A stretch of DNA of 55,038 nt from Candidatus Segatella violae (lineage in GTDB: Bacteria > Bacteroidota > Bacteroidia > Bacteroidales > Bacteroidaceae), in assembly GCA_002440225.1 (NCBI GenBank), contig DJSH01000062.1, forward strand, positions 1-55,038, read 5' to 3'. The notes beneath the pieces are model-generated. The model had not been told where the DNA came from, did no database searches, and was given only the letters and a program-made list of their open reading frames with translations. Shown piece after piece: positions 9,204-16,246 of this stretch; position 1 is the stretch's first letter, and every line of letters begins with the position of its first letter. The position numbers and the translations under genes were made by a program.

Positions 9204-10172
9204 TTATCTTAAAATGCTTCTTTTTCCGAAGAGATAAGCCATCTTCGTCTTCTCCATGACCTTGGCGATGGCGATGCTGCCCACGATGGCGAGAGCCACG
9301 GTGAAGATGGCGAACGCAATCTCGCTCCCATCCCATGCGAAGAGGGGATGATAATACTTGGCTGCCATCGTGAAGATGGGGTGGAATAGATAGATGGGCA
9401 GCGTGTTGCGCCCTATATATAATAAGGTGGAATCCACTCTGTTCTTGATGAGGCTTCGCACCCACATCACCGATGAGATGCAGCACCAGCATGAGAAGGC
9501 CACGGCTAGATAGCTCCAGCTATACCTTTGGTCGTTGCAAAGAAGCGGAATCCACAGCAGTATGGCGACTGGCGTGGCCTTGAACATCTTGCCGAAGTCT
9601 ATCCCGCTTTGTCTAATTACCGCTCCTGCGAAATAGTAGGCTGCTGCATTGGTTTGCAAGGCAGGCGTCTTGCCTACGAGCCACAGCAGGCCGGCGAAGA
9701 TGAAGAGACTGCTGTAGCTGCTTATCTGTGGCAGTCCCCTTTCTGCCACCTTCCAATGTATCGCCTTAAAGCTCAAGTAATAGAGCATGCCGCAGATAAT
9801 CATCGTTTGTATAAACCAGTAAGGACCGATGGAGGTAACGAATATCTTCTCGCATATCTGCGAGATGGACAGCTCGGTGATGCCATCCCTTACGGGCATG
9901 AAATAGGAGAGCACCGAGAATCCCGTCACCATGATGACGTAGGGCAGGGCGAGGCACAGCAGATACCTGCCCATCTGCCGAGGCGTCTTCTCGATGTTCA
10001 CGAGATAGCCCGTGATGATGAGGAAGGTAGGCATCATGAAAGAGAGGATGCCTGCCTTGAGATGAGGATATGCGTTGCCGAAGCTCACGATGTGTATCAG
10101 TATCATGAGCATGATGAGGATGGCGCGTATGAAGTCGAGATCTGTATTTCTTTTGCCTTTTAATAGTTTCAT
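9204..10172 (-). CDS. Acyltransferase-3 family membrane protein
   Basis: 322 residues from the ATG at 10172; an alternative TTG two codons earlier is less likely because it would leave an even shorter leader. The start KRNTDLDFIRAILIMLMILIH is the acyltransferase-3 pattern, in which TM1 carries the catalytic His (here LIHIVSF). About ten TM helices follow, with LFHPIFT near the C terminus. These enzymes acylate (often acetylate) exported sugars, O-antigen or lipids. A -7 box, TACCTTTG, lies on the minus strand at 10192-10199, leaving a leader of about 15 nt. It is probably the first gene of an operon with GtrA and the membrane protein at 7295. Confidence 0.85.
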   Translation of the reverse strand: MKLLKGKRNTDLDFIRAILIMLMILIHIVSFGNAYPHLKAGILSFMMPTFLIITGYLVNIEKTPRQMGRYLLCLALPYVIMVTGFSVLSYFMPVRDGITELSISQICEKIFVTSIGPYWFIQTMIICGMLYYLSFKAIHWKVAERGLPQISSYSSLFIFAGLLWLVGKTPALQTNAAAYYFAGAVIRQSGIDFGKMFKATPVAILLWIPLLCNDQRYSWSYLAVAFSCWCCISSVMWVRSLIKNRVDSTLLYIGRNTLPIYLFHPIFTMAAKYYHPLFAWDGSEIAFAIFTVALAIVGSIAIAKVMEKTKMAYLFGKRSILR

Positions 10173-10191
10173 GTTCAATCTGTTTTAGATG

Positions 10192-10199
10192 CAAAGGTA
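10192..10199 (-). promoter_or_regulatory. -7 box of the acyltransferase-GtrA operon
   Basis: TACCTTTG read on the minus strand matches the Bacteroidota consensus TAnnTTTG and ends 20 bp before the ATG at 10172. A 16-bp near-repeat of TCACAAAATTCYAAGG lies just upstream at 10208 and 10240 (32-bp spacing) and could be a paired regulator site. Confidence 0.6.
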
Positions 10200-10297
10200 C
10201 ATCTTTTTCACAAAATTCCAAGGTTTTTTATGTGATTTCTCACAAAATTCTAAGGATTGTGAGGGGGTGATGATTACATTCTTATGTTTTTTGCTTA

Positions 10298-10387
10298 GTT
10301 TTTGATGCTTTCAGCAATACGTTTTTGATGATCTCTGTAATATGTTTTAATGTTTTCTGCAATATGTTTTAATGCTCTCAGCATTAG
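10298..10387. repeat. Degenerate tandem repeat A, four units of 22-23 bp
   Basis: Four head-to-tail units start GTTTTTGATG, GTTTTTGATG, GTTTTAATG and GTTTTAATG at 10298, 10321, 10344 and 10366. Each contains a CTxTCAGCAATA-like second half. The period is 23, 23, 22 and 22 bp. No coding potential is evident. Confidence 0.75.
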
Positions 10388-10448
10388 GTTCATGTGTCCG
10401 TTGTATATAGTTCTAGTACCAGAAGAATGTACTTCTGTATGATTGCTG

Positions 10449-10536
10449 ACAGCTGTCAGCAGATATGCAAACAGTTGTCAGCAAGTCTGTAAACAGCTGT
10501 TTGCAACTTTGCGGACAGCTGTCAGCAATTGAGCGG
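10449..10536. repeat. Tandem repeat B, exactly four 22-bp units
   Basis: Units start at 10449, 10471, 10493 and 10515, each of exactly 22 bp. All begin ACAGYTGTYNGCA and then diverge. The core ACAGCTGT is itself a palindrome, and the first unit is embedded in the perfect 16-bp palindrome GCTGACAGCTGTCAGC (10445-10460). The even period of about two helical turns would place all cores on nearly the same DNA face. Confidence 0.85.
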
Positions 10537-10541
10537 AAGCC

Positions 10542-10607
10542 GTTCTTTCGGTCGTTACAATGGGGTTCTTCAGGCGTTACAATAGGGTTCTTCAATCATC
10601 ATAACAG
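10542..10607. repeat. Tandem repeat C, three units of about 22 bp
   Basis: Units begin GTTCTT at 10542, 10565 and 10587. The first two share GTTCTT...GCGTTACAAT-type sequence (TCGTTACAATGG and GCGTTACAATAG); the third is degenerate (ATCATAACAG). Repeat C follows six bases after repeat B with an unrelated sequence but the same period. Confidence 0.7.
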
Positions 10608-10705
10608 GTTGGAAGAGGTATTATAGCCGTGCCTTTCAATTGCTAGTGATAGTTCAATTCTTGGTGCTAAGGTATTTCTGCTCTCACCTTCTTTGCTGTA
10701 TATTA

Positions 10706-10740
10706 TAGCCAAATCGATGGAAAATGAATCGATTTGGCTA
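10706..10740. repeat. Inverted repeat D1 upstream of the ATPase gene
   Basis: The arms TAGCCAAATCGAT (10706-10718) and ATCGATTTGGCTA (10728-10740) are perfect complements with a 9-nt loop. The same half-site AGCCAAATCGA recurs in the second inverted repeat 12 bp further on. Confidence 0.8.
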
Positions 10741-10751
10741 TTGTATAGGTC

Positions 10752-10798
10752 ATTCTTTAGCCAAATCGAGTTAAAATTTATCGATTTGGCTAAAGAAT
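10752..10798. repeat. Inverted repeat D2, 18-bp perfect arms
   Basis: ATTCTTTAGCCAAATCGA (10752-10769) and TCGATTTGGCTAAAGAAT (10781-10798) are perfect complements around an 11-nt AT-rich loop. It ends directly before the -33/-7 region of the ATPase gene, so it may be an operator for that promoter, a protein-binding cruciform or a barrier to upstream transcription. Confidence 0.85.
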
Positions 10799-10800
10799 CC

Positions 10801-10831
10801 TTGCTTTACTCAAATATTTATCTTATATTTG
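10801..10831 (+). promoter_or_regulatory. Promoter of the ATPase gene
   Basis: TTG at 10801-10803, a 20-bp spacer and TATATTTG at 10824-10831 give a good Bacteroidota -33/-7 pair. The ATG is 28 bp downstream at 10860. Confidence 0.75.
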
Positions 10832-10859
10832 CACCATAATAAATGTAAAGTTTGGAAGC

Positions 10860-12281
10860 ATGGAGCAAATTATCGGACGGAAGAAAGAAATCGAGCAGTT
10901 GACAGCGTATTATCACTCTGGCAAGGCTGAGTTTGTGGCGGTATATGGTAGACGCCGCATAGGTAAAACTTATCTTGTGAGAAATCTCTATCGTGATAAG
11001 TTCGCCTTTGATATGTCAGGATCCATAGAGGCGCCAACAGAGGCTCAGCTTTCTAATTTTGGTTATGCTCTGAGGGAATATGGGGATTCAAAACAGCCTA
11101 TTCCTACAAACTGGACAGAGGCGTTTGAGGCTTTGAAACAATTGTTGAAAGCTAAATTGAATGGTGGCAGACTAGTTGTCTTTATCGATGAACTCCCATG
11201 CTTGGATACGCCAAAGTCTGGATTTCAGCAGGCATTTGAGCATTTCTGGAATGGTTGGGCTGCCTACCAAAGTGAAATCATGCTCATCGTTTGTGGCAGT
11301 GCAACGTCATGGATGATTGCCAATTTGATAGATAGTCATGGTGGGCTCCATAATAGAATCACGCACGAGATGTATCTTGCTCCTTTTACTCTCCATGAGA
11401 CGGAGCTGATGCTGCAAGCCAATGGCTTCTCATGGACTCGCATCTCTATCCTTCAAATATACAGCATTTTGGGAGGTGTGCCATATTATCTCAGCTTGCT
11501 GGATAAAAATCAAGGAGTGGAAGGCAATGTTGATAGATTGTTTTTCTCGTCTCATGCAGAGCTCAAGCGTGAATATGGAAGGCTTTACTCGTCCTTGTTT
11601 AGAAACTCAGAGGTTTATATGCGTGTAATAGAGGTGCTGGCCTCTTGCAGGCAGGGGATGACAAGGAAGGAAATCGTTGAGAAATTGAAACTGAAATCAG
11701 GAGGTACCTTGACAAAGGTGCTTCGTGAATTGATAAACTGCGATTTCGTAAGAGGCTATAATACAAGGGATAAGAAGATTAAACAGAAGGATCAAATCTA
11801 TCAGCTCACCGACCTCTATACCTTGTTCTATATGACGTTTTGCCATCCAGGTACCACAGATACAGAATATTGGTCTCACTTGATGGGCAAGCCTCGCCAA
11901 AATACTTGGTATGGTTTGGCTTTTGAGAGAGTGTGCATGTTGCATATCCCTCAAATCAAACATTTCTTGGGTATAGATCAGATACATACCGAGTATTATT
12001 CTTGGCGAAGTAAAGTATCGAAGCCTGCGGCGCAAATCGACTTGTTGATAGAGCGTGCCGATAACCTTGTGAACCTGTGTGAAATCAAATATTCGCAGAT
12101 GCCTTACACGATAACCAAGGAAGAGGATATGCGCATTCGTAATCGTATGGCTGATTTTGTGGCAGAGACAGGACTGAAAAATGGTATTATCCCTACGATG
12201 ATTACTACCTTTGGAGTGCGCCCTTCCCAGTATGCAGCCTTGGCTCAGGTGCAAATTACGATGGATGATTTGTTCGTATAA
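10860..12281 (+). CDS. AAA ATPase with C-terminal DUF234/PD-(D/E)XK-type domain
   Basis: 473 residues. The N-terminal IIGRKKEIEQL and Walker A GRRRIGKT (residues 30-37) followed by Walker B LVVFIDELPCLD (Asp110-Glu111) and the sensor-type LIVCGSATSWM place it in the archaeal-type ATPase family. A winged-helix-like part follows (GMTRKEIVEKLKLKSGGTLTKVL). The C-terminal ~120 residues carry IDLLIERADNLVNLCEIKYS, an Asp...Glu-x-Lys arrangement like PD-(D/E)XK nucleases and DUF234. No physiological role is established that I can name. It is a lone plus-strand gene between minus-strand envelope genes, converges with the HAD gene (20 bp) and is preceded by the repeat-rich 680-bp region, which suggests an inserted accessory cassette. 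Confidence 0.85.
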   Translation: MEQIIGRKKEIEQLTAYYHSGKAEFVAVYGRRRIGKTYLVRNLYRDKFAFDMSGSIEAPTEAQLSNFGYALREYGDSKQPIPTNWTEAFEALKQLLKAKLNGGRLVVFIDELPCLDTPKSGFQQAFEHFWNGWAAYQSEIMLIVCGSATSWMIANLIDSHGGLHNRITHEMYLAPFTLHETELMLQANGFSWTRISILQIYSILGGVPYYLSLLDKNQGVEGNVDRLFFSSHAELKREYGRLYSSLFRNSEVYMRVIEVLASCRQGMTRKEIVEKLKLKSGGTLTKVLRELINCDFVRGYNTRDKKIKQKDQIYQLTDLYTLFYMTFCHPGTTDTEYWSHLMGKPRQNTWYGLAFERVCMLHIPQIKHFLGIDQIHTEYYSWRSKVSKPAAQIDLLIERADNLVNLCEIKYSQMPYTITKEEDMRIRNRMADFVAETGLKNGIIPTMITTFGVRPSQYAALAQVQITMDDLFV

Positions 12282-12301
12282 CAAGGGCGGCGTATGTTTT
12301 A

Positions 12302-12904
12302 TTATCTAAATGGTTTGTAATGCCCTTCGTCGGCGAAGGCTAGCAGCTCTTTGTCGCCACGGCTGTCGCCGAAAGCCTCGATGTCGTAGGCCTGTCGGTC
12401 TTGCGACAAGACGGCTGTGATGCGACGCACTTTCTCTTCGCCATAGCAATTGTTGGTCTTGAATTTGCCTGTGAGCTTTCCATCCACCACTTCTACTTGC
12501 GTGCCCAATACCTCAATGTCTTCTAGGCCTCGTGCTCGAAAGAAGGGACGCACCCAGTTGTCGATGCTGGCACTCACGATGAATACTTGGGCTCCAGCCG
12601 ATAATGCCTGGTGTACGCAATGGATGCCATCGGGACGCAACAGGTGCTGATAACTCTCGGCAAACTCTTGGCAGAGCTTGTCGAATCGCTCGATGCGCAT
12701 GTCGGCAAAGAGGTGGGCGAATATCTGTTGCTTCGCCTTCCAGTTGGGGTAGAGGTGCAGTTTCATCAGTGCCAATATCGGACTATACATCAGGAATACC
12801 ATTAGGAAACGACCTGTGCCCTTGGCAAACTTGATGAATTCGAGCAACGTATCGCTCGTGGTGAGCGTTCCGTCGAAATCGAAACAATATATCTTTTTCT
12901 TCAT
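12302..12904 (-). CDS. HAD-IB family phosphatase (phosphoserine-phosphatase-like)
   Basis: 200 residues. HAD motif I is FDFDGTLTTSD with nucleophile Asp9 and acid Asp11. A helical cap follows, then motif II FIVSAS and a C-terminal motif with GDSRGDKELL (Mg2+ ligands). The length suits subfamily IB. It is the gene after the UbiA-type phosphoribosyltransferase on the same strand, 95 bp away. In actinobacteria the product of that enzyme, decaprenylphosphoryl-5-phosphoribose, must be dephosphorylated, so this HAD protein is a reasonable candidate for that step. That is inference from context; other phosphomonoester substrates are possible. Confidence 0.85.
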   Translation of the reverse strand: MKKKIYCFDFDGTLTTSDTLLEFIKFAKGTGRFLMVFLMYSPILALMKLHLYPNWKAKQQIFAHLFADMRIERFDKLCQEFAESYQHLLRPDGIHCVHQALSAGAQVFIVSASIDNWVRPFFRARGLEDIEVLGTQVEVVDGKLTGKFKTNNCYGEEKVRRITAVLSQDRQAYDIEAFGDSRGDKELLAFADEGHYKPFR

Positions 12905-12911
12905 GTCTTTA

Positions 12912-13000
12912 TGCTTTTGCCCTTTCAGGGCGCATTCTGTTTGCGTATGTTACCCAGGGCGATGCCCTGGGCTAGGTGCTTTTGGGCCTTCAGCCCGTTT
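12912..13000. repeat. Composite palindromic (REP/BIME-like) repeat element
   Basis: Three GC-rich hairpins lie in a row between two genes: GCCCTTTCAGGGC (12919-12931), ACCCAGGGCGATGCCCTGGG (12953-12972) and GGGCCTTCAGCCC (12985-12997). Their order and spacing are like the composite palindromic repeats common between Bacteroidota genes, usually linked with REP-associated tyrosine transposases. That link is from memory; no such transposase is in the window. Confidence 0.7.
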
Positions 13001-13905
13001 TATACGATATAGATAAGGAAGAGGAACGACAGCAACCATGCCAGGACAATGAACTGGGTGATGCGGTCGCGCAGGATAATCTTCGTTGGGTCGCCGCTCT
13101 TCTGGTCTACCACGGCTATCTGGATGTAGCGCAGCAAACCTACCAATACGAATACCGTGGTGAGGTAAAGGTTCTCGGTATGGAAGTTGGCGATTACCTC
13201 TGGGCTCACCGTGTACATGATGTAACATACCAGCGTTACCGAGGCGGTGATGGTAATCGCCTGGTTGATGAAGGTAAGATTGTAGCGGATGGTGTTCTTG
13301 CGAGGAGCCTCGCCGGTCTTCTCCATGCGCAACACATCGTCGCGGCGCTTGGCAAAGCTCATGAAGAGGGTGATGAGGAACGTCATCAGCACAATCCACT
13401 TGCTCAACATGATGTGGGTGGCTACACCACCCGCCAACAATCGGAGCACGAAGCCGAAAGCCACGATGCACACGTCGATGATGGCATACTGCTTGAGCTT
13501 GGCGCAATAGGCTAGGTTCAGGAGCCAGTAGAAGACGATGATGCCGATGACTTCCAATGAGCCAAGTATGCACACGATGCCTATCGAAATGGCGAACATG
13601 AGCAGCATGAGGATGTATGCCTGGTTGATGCTCACCGCTCCCGATGCTATCGGGCGATGGCATTTCACTGGATGGCGGCGGTCTGCCTCCACGTCGATGA
13701 TGTCGTTGAGGCAGTAGATGCTCGATGCGGCAAAGCTAAAGGAAAAGAAAGTGATGATGCCACAAAGCAAGGCATCCACATGAAACAATTCGCCGCCAAA
13801 GAACAATGGCACGAAGATAAAAGCATTCTTGATCCATTGCTTCGGACGTATCAGGCGCATCCAGGCGGCAAAGCCCTTGCTATCTTTTATTTGATTCTCA
13901 TTCAT
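13000..13905 (-). CDS. Decaprenyl-phosphate phosphoribosyltransferase-like UbiA-family enzyme
   Basis: 301 residues with about eight or nine TM helices. The first UbiA Asp-rich motif reads NDIIDVEADRRHPVKCHRPI, which closely matches the NDxxDxxxDxxHPxKxxRPIA motif of the mycobacterial DPPR synthase (Rv3806c, UbiA). A second motif region, YCAKLKQYAIIDVCIVAFGF, is followed by RLLAGG. The expected reaction is transfer of phosphoribose from PRPP to a polyprenyl phosphate at the membrane, the first step to polyprenyl-phosphate ribose/arabinose. Its HAD neighbour may remove the 5-phosphate, and the GtrA protein may move the lipid-linked sugar. The oxidoreductases DprE1/DprE2 are not in the window. 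A 23-bp repeat directly precedes the start codon. Confidence 0.85.
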   Translation of the reverse strand: MNENQIKDSKGFAAWMRLIRPKQWIKNAFIFVPLFFGGELFHVDALLCGIITFFSFSFAASSIYCLNDIIDVEADRRHPVKCHRPIASGAVSINQAYILMLLMFAISIGIVCILGSLEVIGIIVFYWLLNLAYCAKLKQYAIIDVCIVAFGFVLRLLAGGVATHIMLSKWIVLMTFLITLFMSFAKRRDDVLRMEKTGEAPRKNTIRYNLTFINQAITITASVTLVCYIMYTVSPEVIANFHTENLYLTTVFVLVGLLRYIQIAVVDQKSGDPTKIILRDRITQFIVLAWLLSFLFLIYIV

Positions 13906-13928
13906 TGTATATCAATATCTTTATTTGA
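13906..13928. repeat. 23-bp direct repeat, copy 1
   Basis: The sequence from TGTATATCAATATC to TTTATTTGA is repeated exactly at 13938-13960, 32 bp apart. This copy touches the start codon of the UbiA-type gene, so the duplication covers its translation-initiation region. Confidence 0.85.
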
Positions 13929-13937
13929 GTCTTATTC

Positions 13938-13960
13938 TGTATATCAATATCTTTATTTGA
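13938..13960. repeat. 23-bp direct repeat, copy 2
   Basis: Exact copy of 13906-13928. It includes the stop codon of the upstream acyltransferase gene (TAA at 13953-13955, minus strand). A 32-bp tandem duplication of the intergenic leader is the simplest origin. Confidence 0.85.
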
Positions 13961-14960
13961 TAATCTTAGATAATTCTTTTGAAATCCAGCCTGTTATCTT
14001 GCTTAATACCCAGGCTGTAGGCAGGGTGATGGCAATGCATACCAAGAAGGTGGGCCAGTAGCCCCAATGCTCTCTCTCGATGTAGTCGAGCACGAAGTGG
14101 ATGTGGATGAGATAAGCCTCCAGGCTCAATGCTCCCACGAACAAGAAACCGCGGTTGAACCACTTTGGGGTGCGGCGGAATATGCGGTTCAACAGCAAGA
14201 TGCTCGTGATGGTGAGCGGAATATAGAGCATGCGTTCCAGAAAGAGCGGAAACATGCCGTGCTTCTCTTGCTCCAGGAAGATGCTGGCTAAGAGCGTCAT
14301 CCAAAACATGAGCCATATCATCCAGATGCTGGCGCCATCGAGCGTCTGTTTCTGTCGTACCATCTCCCCCATGTTGATGCCGATGAAGAAAATAGGAACG
14401 CGACTCCAAAATATCTCCAGATGGCCAACGGCATGGTTGATGGGCGTGACGTATTGCACGAGGATGCACCACATGATCATCACTACAGGCAGCCATCTGT
14501 AGATGGGGTGTCGCTTGATGAGTTCCATATAGCCTGGGGCGAAGAGATAGAGCATCATCGTGGCTGGGATATACCAGAAATTGAGCTCATCGTGCAACCA
14601 GAAATTCCAGTTGATGGTAATCTCTCCTATCAGGTTGACCCAGTTCCAGGTGCTTCCACCATGGAAACGGGGAATATAGAAAAGGCAGGCGATGATGAGC
14701 CATGTAGGATAGATGCGCAGGTATCGACGGATGAAGAAATGCTTGATGGAAGGATTCTTCGTCCACGAGAACCACAGACCGATACCACTGAGGAAGAGAA
14801 ACATGTCCACTCCCACATTGCCCATGCGGCGCAAGCCATAGAACATATCTTCCCTAGGCAACGCCACGTGGAAGAGGATGATGAAGAGCATCGCCGCTCC
14901 CATCAACTCACCGCGAAACCTACTGATGTTCGCCAATTCTATATCTTTTATCTTTATCAT
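13953..14960 (-). CDS. Acyltransferase-3 family membrane protein
   Basis: 335 residues. The start ISRFRGELMGAAMLFIILFH is an acyltransferase-3 TM1 with the His (FHVAL); about ten TM helices follow, including GNVGVDMFLFLSGIGLWFS, a family hallmark, and a late AYLIHIHFVL. The family moves acyl groups onto exported carbohydrate or lipid. It lies between the UbiA-type gene and a second acyltransferase on the same strand. The gap to the next gene is 47 bp and contains the 23-bp repeat. The acceptor is unknown. Confidence 0.87.
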   Translation of the reverse strand: MIKIKDIELANISRFRGELMGAAMLFIILFHVALPREDMFYGLRRMGNVGVDMFLFLSGIGLWFSWTKNPSIKHFFIRRYLRIYPTWLIIACLFYIPRFHGGSTWNWVNLIGEITINWNFWLHDELNFWYIPATMMLYLFAPGYMELIKRHPIYRWLPVVMIMWCILVQYVTPINHAVGHLEIFWSRVPIFFIGINMGEMVRQKQTLDGASIWMIWLMFWMTLLASIFLEQEKHGMFPLFLERMLYIPLTITSILLLNRIFRRTPKWFNRGFLFVGALSLEAYLIHIHFVLDYIEREHWGYWPTFLVCIAITLPTAWVLSKITGWISKELSKIIK

Positions 14961-14964
14961 AATT

Positions 14965-14999
14965 GAGGAGTTAAAGGAGTTAAGGAGTTAAAGAAGTAA
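14965..14999. repeat. Short simple repeat GGAGTTAA(A)
   Basis: Three to four imperfect copies of GGAGTTAAA (8-11 bp period) sit just upstream of the acyltransferase start. A related stretch (AAAAGTGAAGAACGAAGAAT) occurs near 30899, and its near reverse complement near 15017-15045. Confidence 0.6.
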
Positions 15000-15043
15000 T
15001 AGTTATTGTTGCTATTGAATTCTTCACTCTTCGTTCTTTACTT

Positions 15044-16180
15044 TTAAAGCTTCGGGTTCGGTATCTTCTTCATCAGTTGGGTGAACAGCCAGGCTAGGCA
15101 GATGCTCGACACGATGTAGAGCAAGAGGCCTGCGTAAATGTCGCCATGACGACTGATGGGAATGAATATCTTGCGGGTGATAGGGTGGCACACGAAGAGA
15201 GCCGCCGAGATGGTGCCCATCCACTCCAATGCCTTGTAAACACCTGAGAGCCAATTCACATTTTCTAGTAGTTCTGCCAGCAATACGCACAGCAGGCAGA
15301 TGAAGAATGGCACGAACGTCCAACCTATCATGTTGCCGCTGAGGCTGTAGATGAGCGAGAGGCAGAAGACGACACCAATGAGATTGGTGATGTTGGAATG
15401 GAACGTCATCAATATCTTCTCGCCATATCGGGCATAGAGGATGCCGAGTCCGAAAGGCAACATACCGCCCATGAAGTTGTAGCGATAGCGGTTCATCGCC
15501 TCGCTCTCTGGATTGGCGAAGCCCAGTGCCAACTGGATGCCGATGCAGATAACCATCATTGCCACGGTGAAGCCCCAGTGGCGGCGATAGAGTAGCAGAC
15601 GGTAGATGATGTAGAGTTGCATCATCAACCCGAAGAACCAGAATGGTCCCGGCCAAATGATGCGGTCGGGCTCTGGCAGGATGTTGTTGAACATGCCCAG
15701 CATCGCTACGATGTCGAGCACGGCATAGTGGTGAGGTCCCGGCGTAAGGTAGTCGAGCATGGTGAAAGCCACGAATCCCACAATCATCATCTTGAAAAGC
15801 TTCAGATAATGATAGCGGATGAAGCGAAGGGGCTCTCGCCAGTTGAACTTCATCTTGCCCGAGATGCTATACATCTGGGCTTCCTGGTCGACGGAGAGAT
15901 GAGGCTTTGCCTCGTATTTCATCACGAGTCCGTAGGCACTCAGGAAGAGGAATACGGGCACGCCATAATGGCCGAAGAACGAGAGCAGGTGGATGGGCAG
16001 ATTGATGTCTGCGCCTACCATCACTTGGTTGAGCCAGTCTACGTTGTGCTGGAAGTATTGGTATTCGTTCTCCTTGACGATAGGTCCGAGCCAGTGGCAG
16101 TAGTTGTGCAGGAAGATACCGATGATGGCGAGTCCTCTGAGCGCATTGCATGCCGGGCGGGATAATGTTGGCTGGTTCAT
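15044..16180 (-). CDS. Acyltransferase-3 family membrane protein
   Basis: 378 residues with about ten TM helices. The start RPACNALRGLAIIGIFLHNYCHW has the family Arg-Gly-Leu-Ala...His TM1 pattern, followed by HYGVPVFLFLSAYGLVMKYE and, near the end, ALFVCHPITRKIF. It differs from the other two acyltransferases in its N-terminal insert after TM1 (IVKENEYQYFQHNVDW). It probably modifies an exported glycan or lipid together with its neighbours. The acceptor is unknown. It lies 66 bp from the EptA-like gene upstream on the same strand. Confidence 0.87.
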   Translation of the reverse strand: MNQPTLSRPACNALRGLAIIGIFLHNYCHWLGPIVKENEYQYFQHNVDWLNQVMVGADINLPIHLLSFFGHYGVPVFLFLSAYGLVMKYEAKPHLSVDQEAQMYSISGKMKFNWREPLRFIRYHYLKLFKMMIVGFVAFTMLDYLTPGPHHYAVLDIVAMLGMFNNILPEPDRIIWPGPFWFFGLMMQLYIIYRLLLYRRHWGFTVAMMVICIGIQLALGFANPESEAMNRYRYNFMGGMLPFGLGILYARYGEKILMTFHSNITNLIGVVFCLSLIYSLSGNMIGWTFVPFFICLLCVLLAELLENVNWLSGVYKALEWMGTISAALFVCHPITRKIFIPISRHGDIYAGLLLYIVSSICLAWLFTQLMKKIPNPKL

Positions 16181-16246
16181 AATCGCTTTCTCCTTTCTTT
16201 ATGTTGTTTGTTTAGTTTGTTGTATAACTCGAAATATTACCAGAAG

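Noticed and set aside
10449..10536. CRISPR array
   Set aside because: Units are only 22 bp, directly abutting and degenerate, with no unique spacers and no cas genes nearby.
10413..10595. 60-codon minus-strand frame in the intergenic region
   Set aside because: It consists of tandem repeats B and C read as protein (Ser/Cys/Gln-rich, SCPQSC/DSCQQS); no start context or family resemblance.
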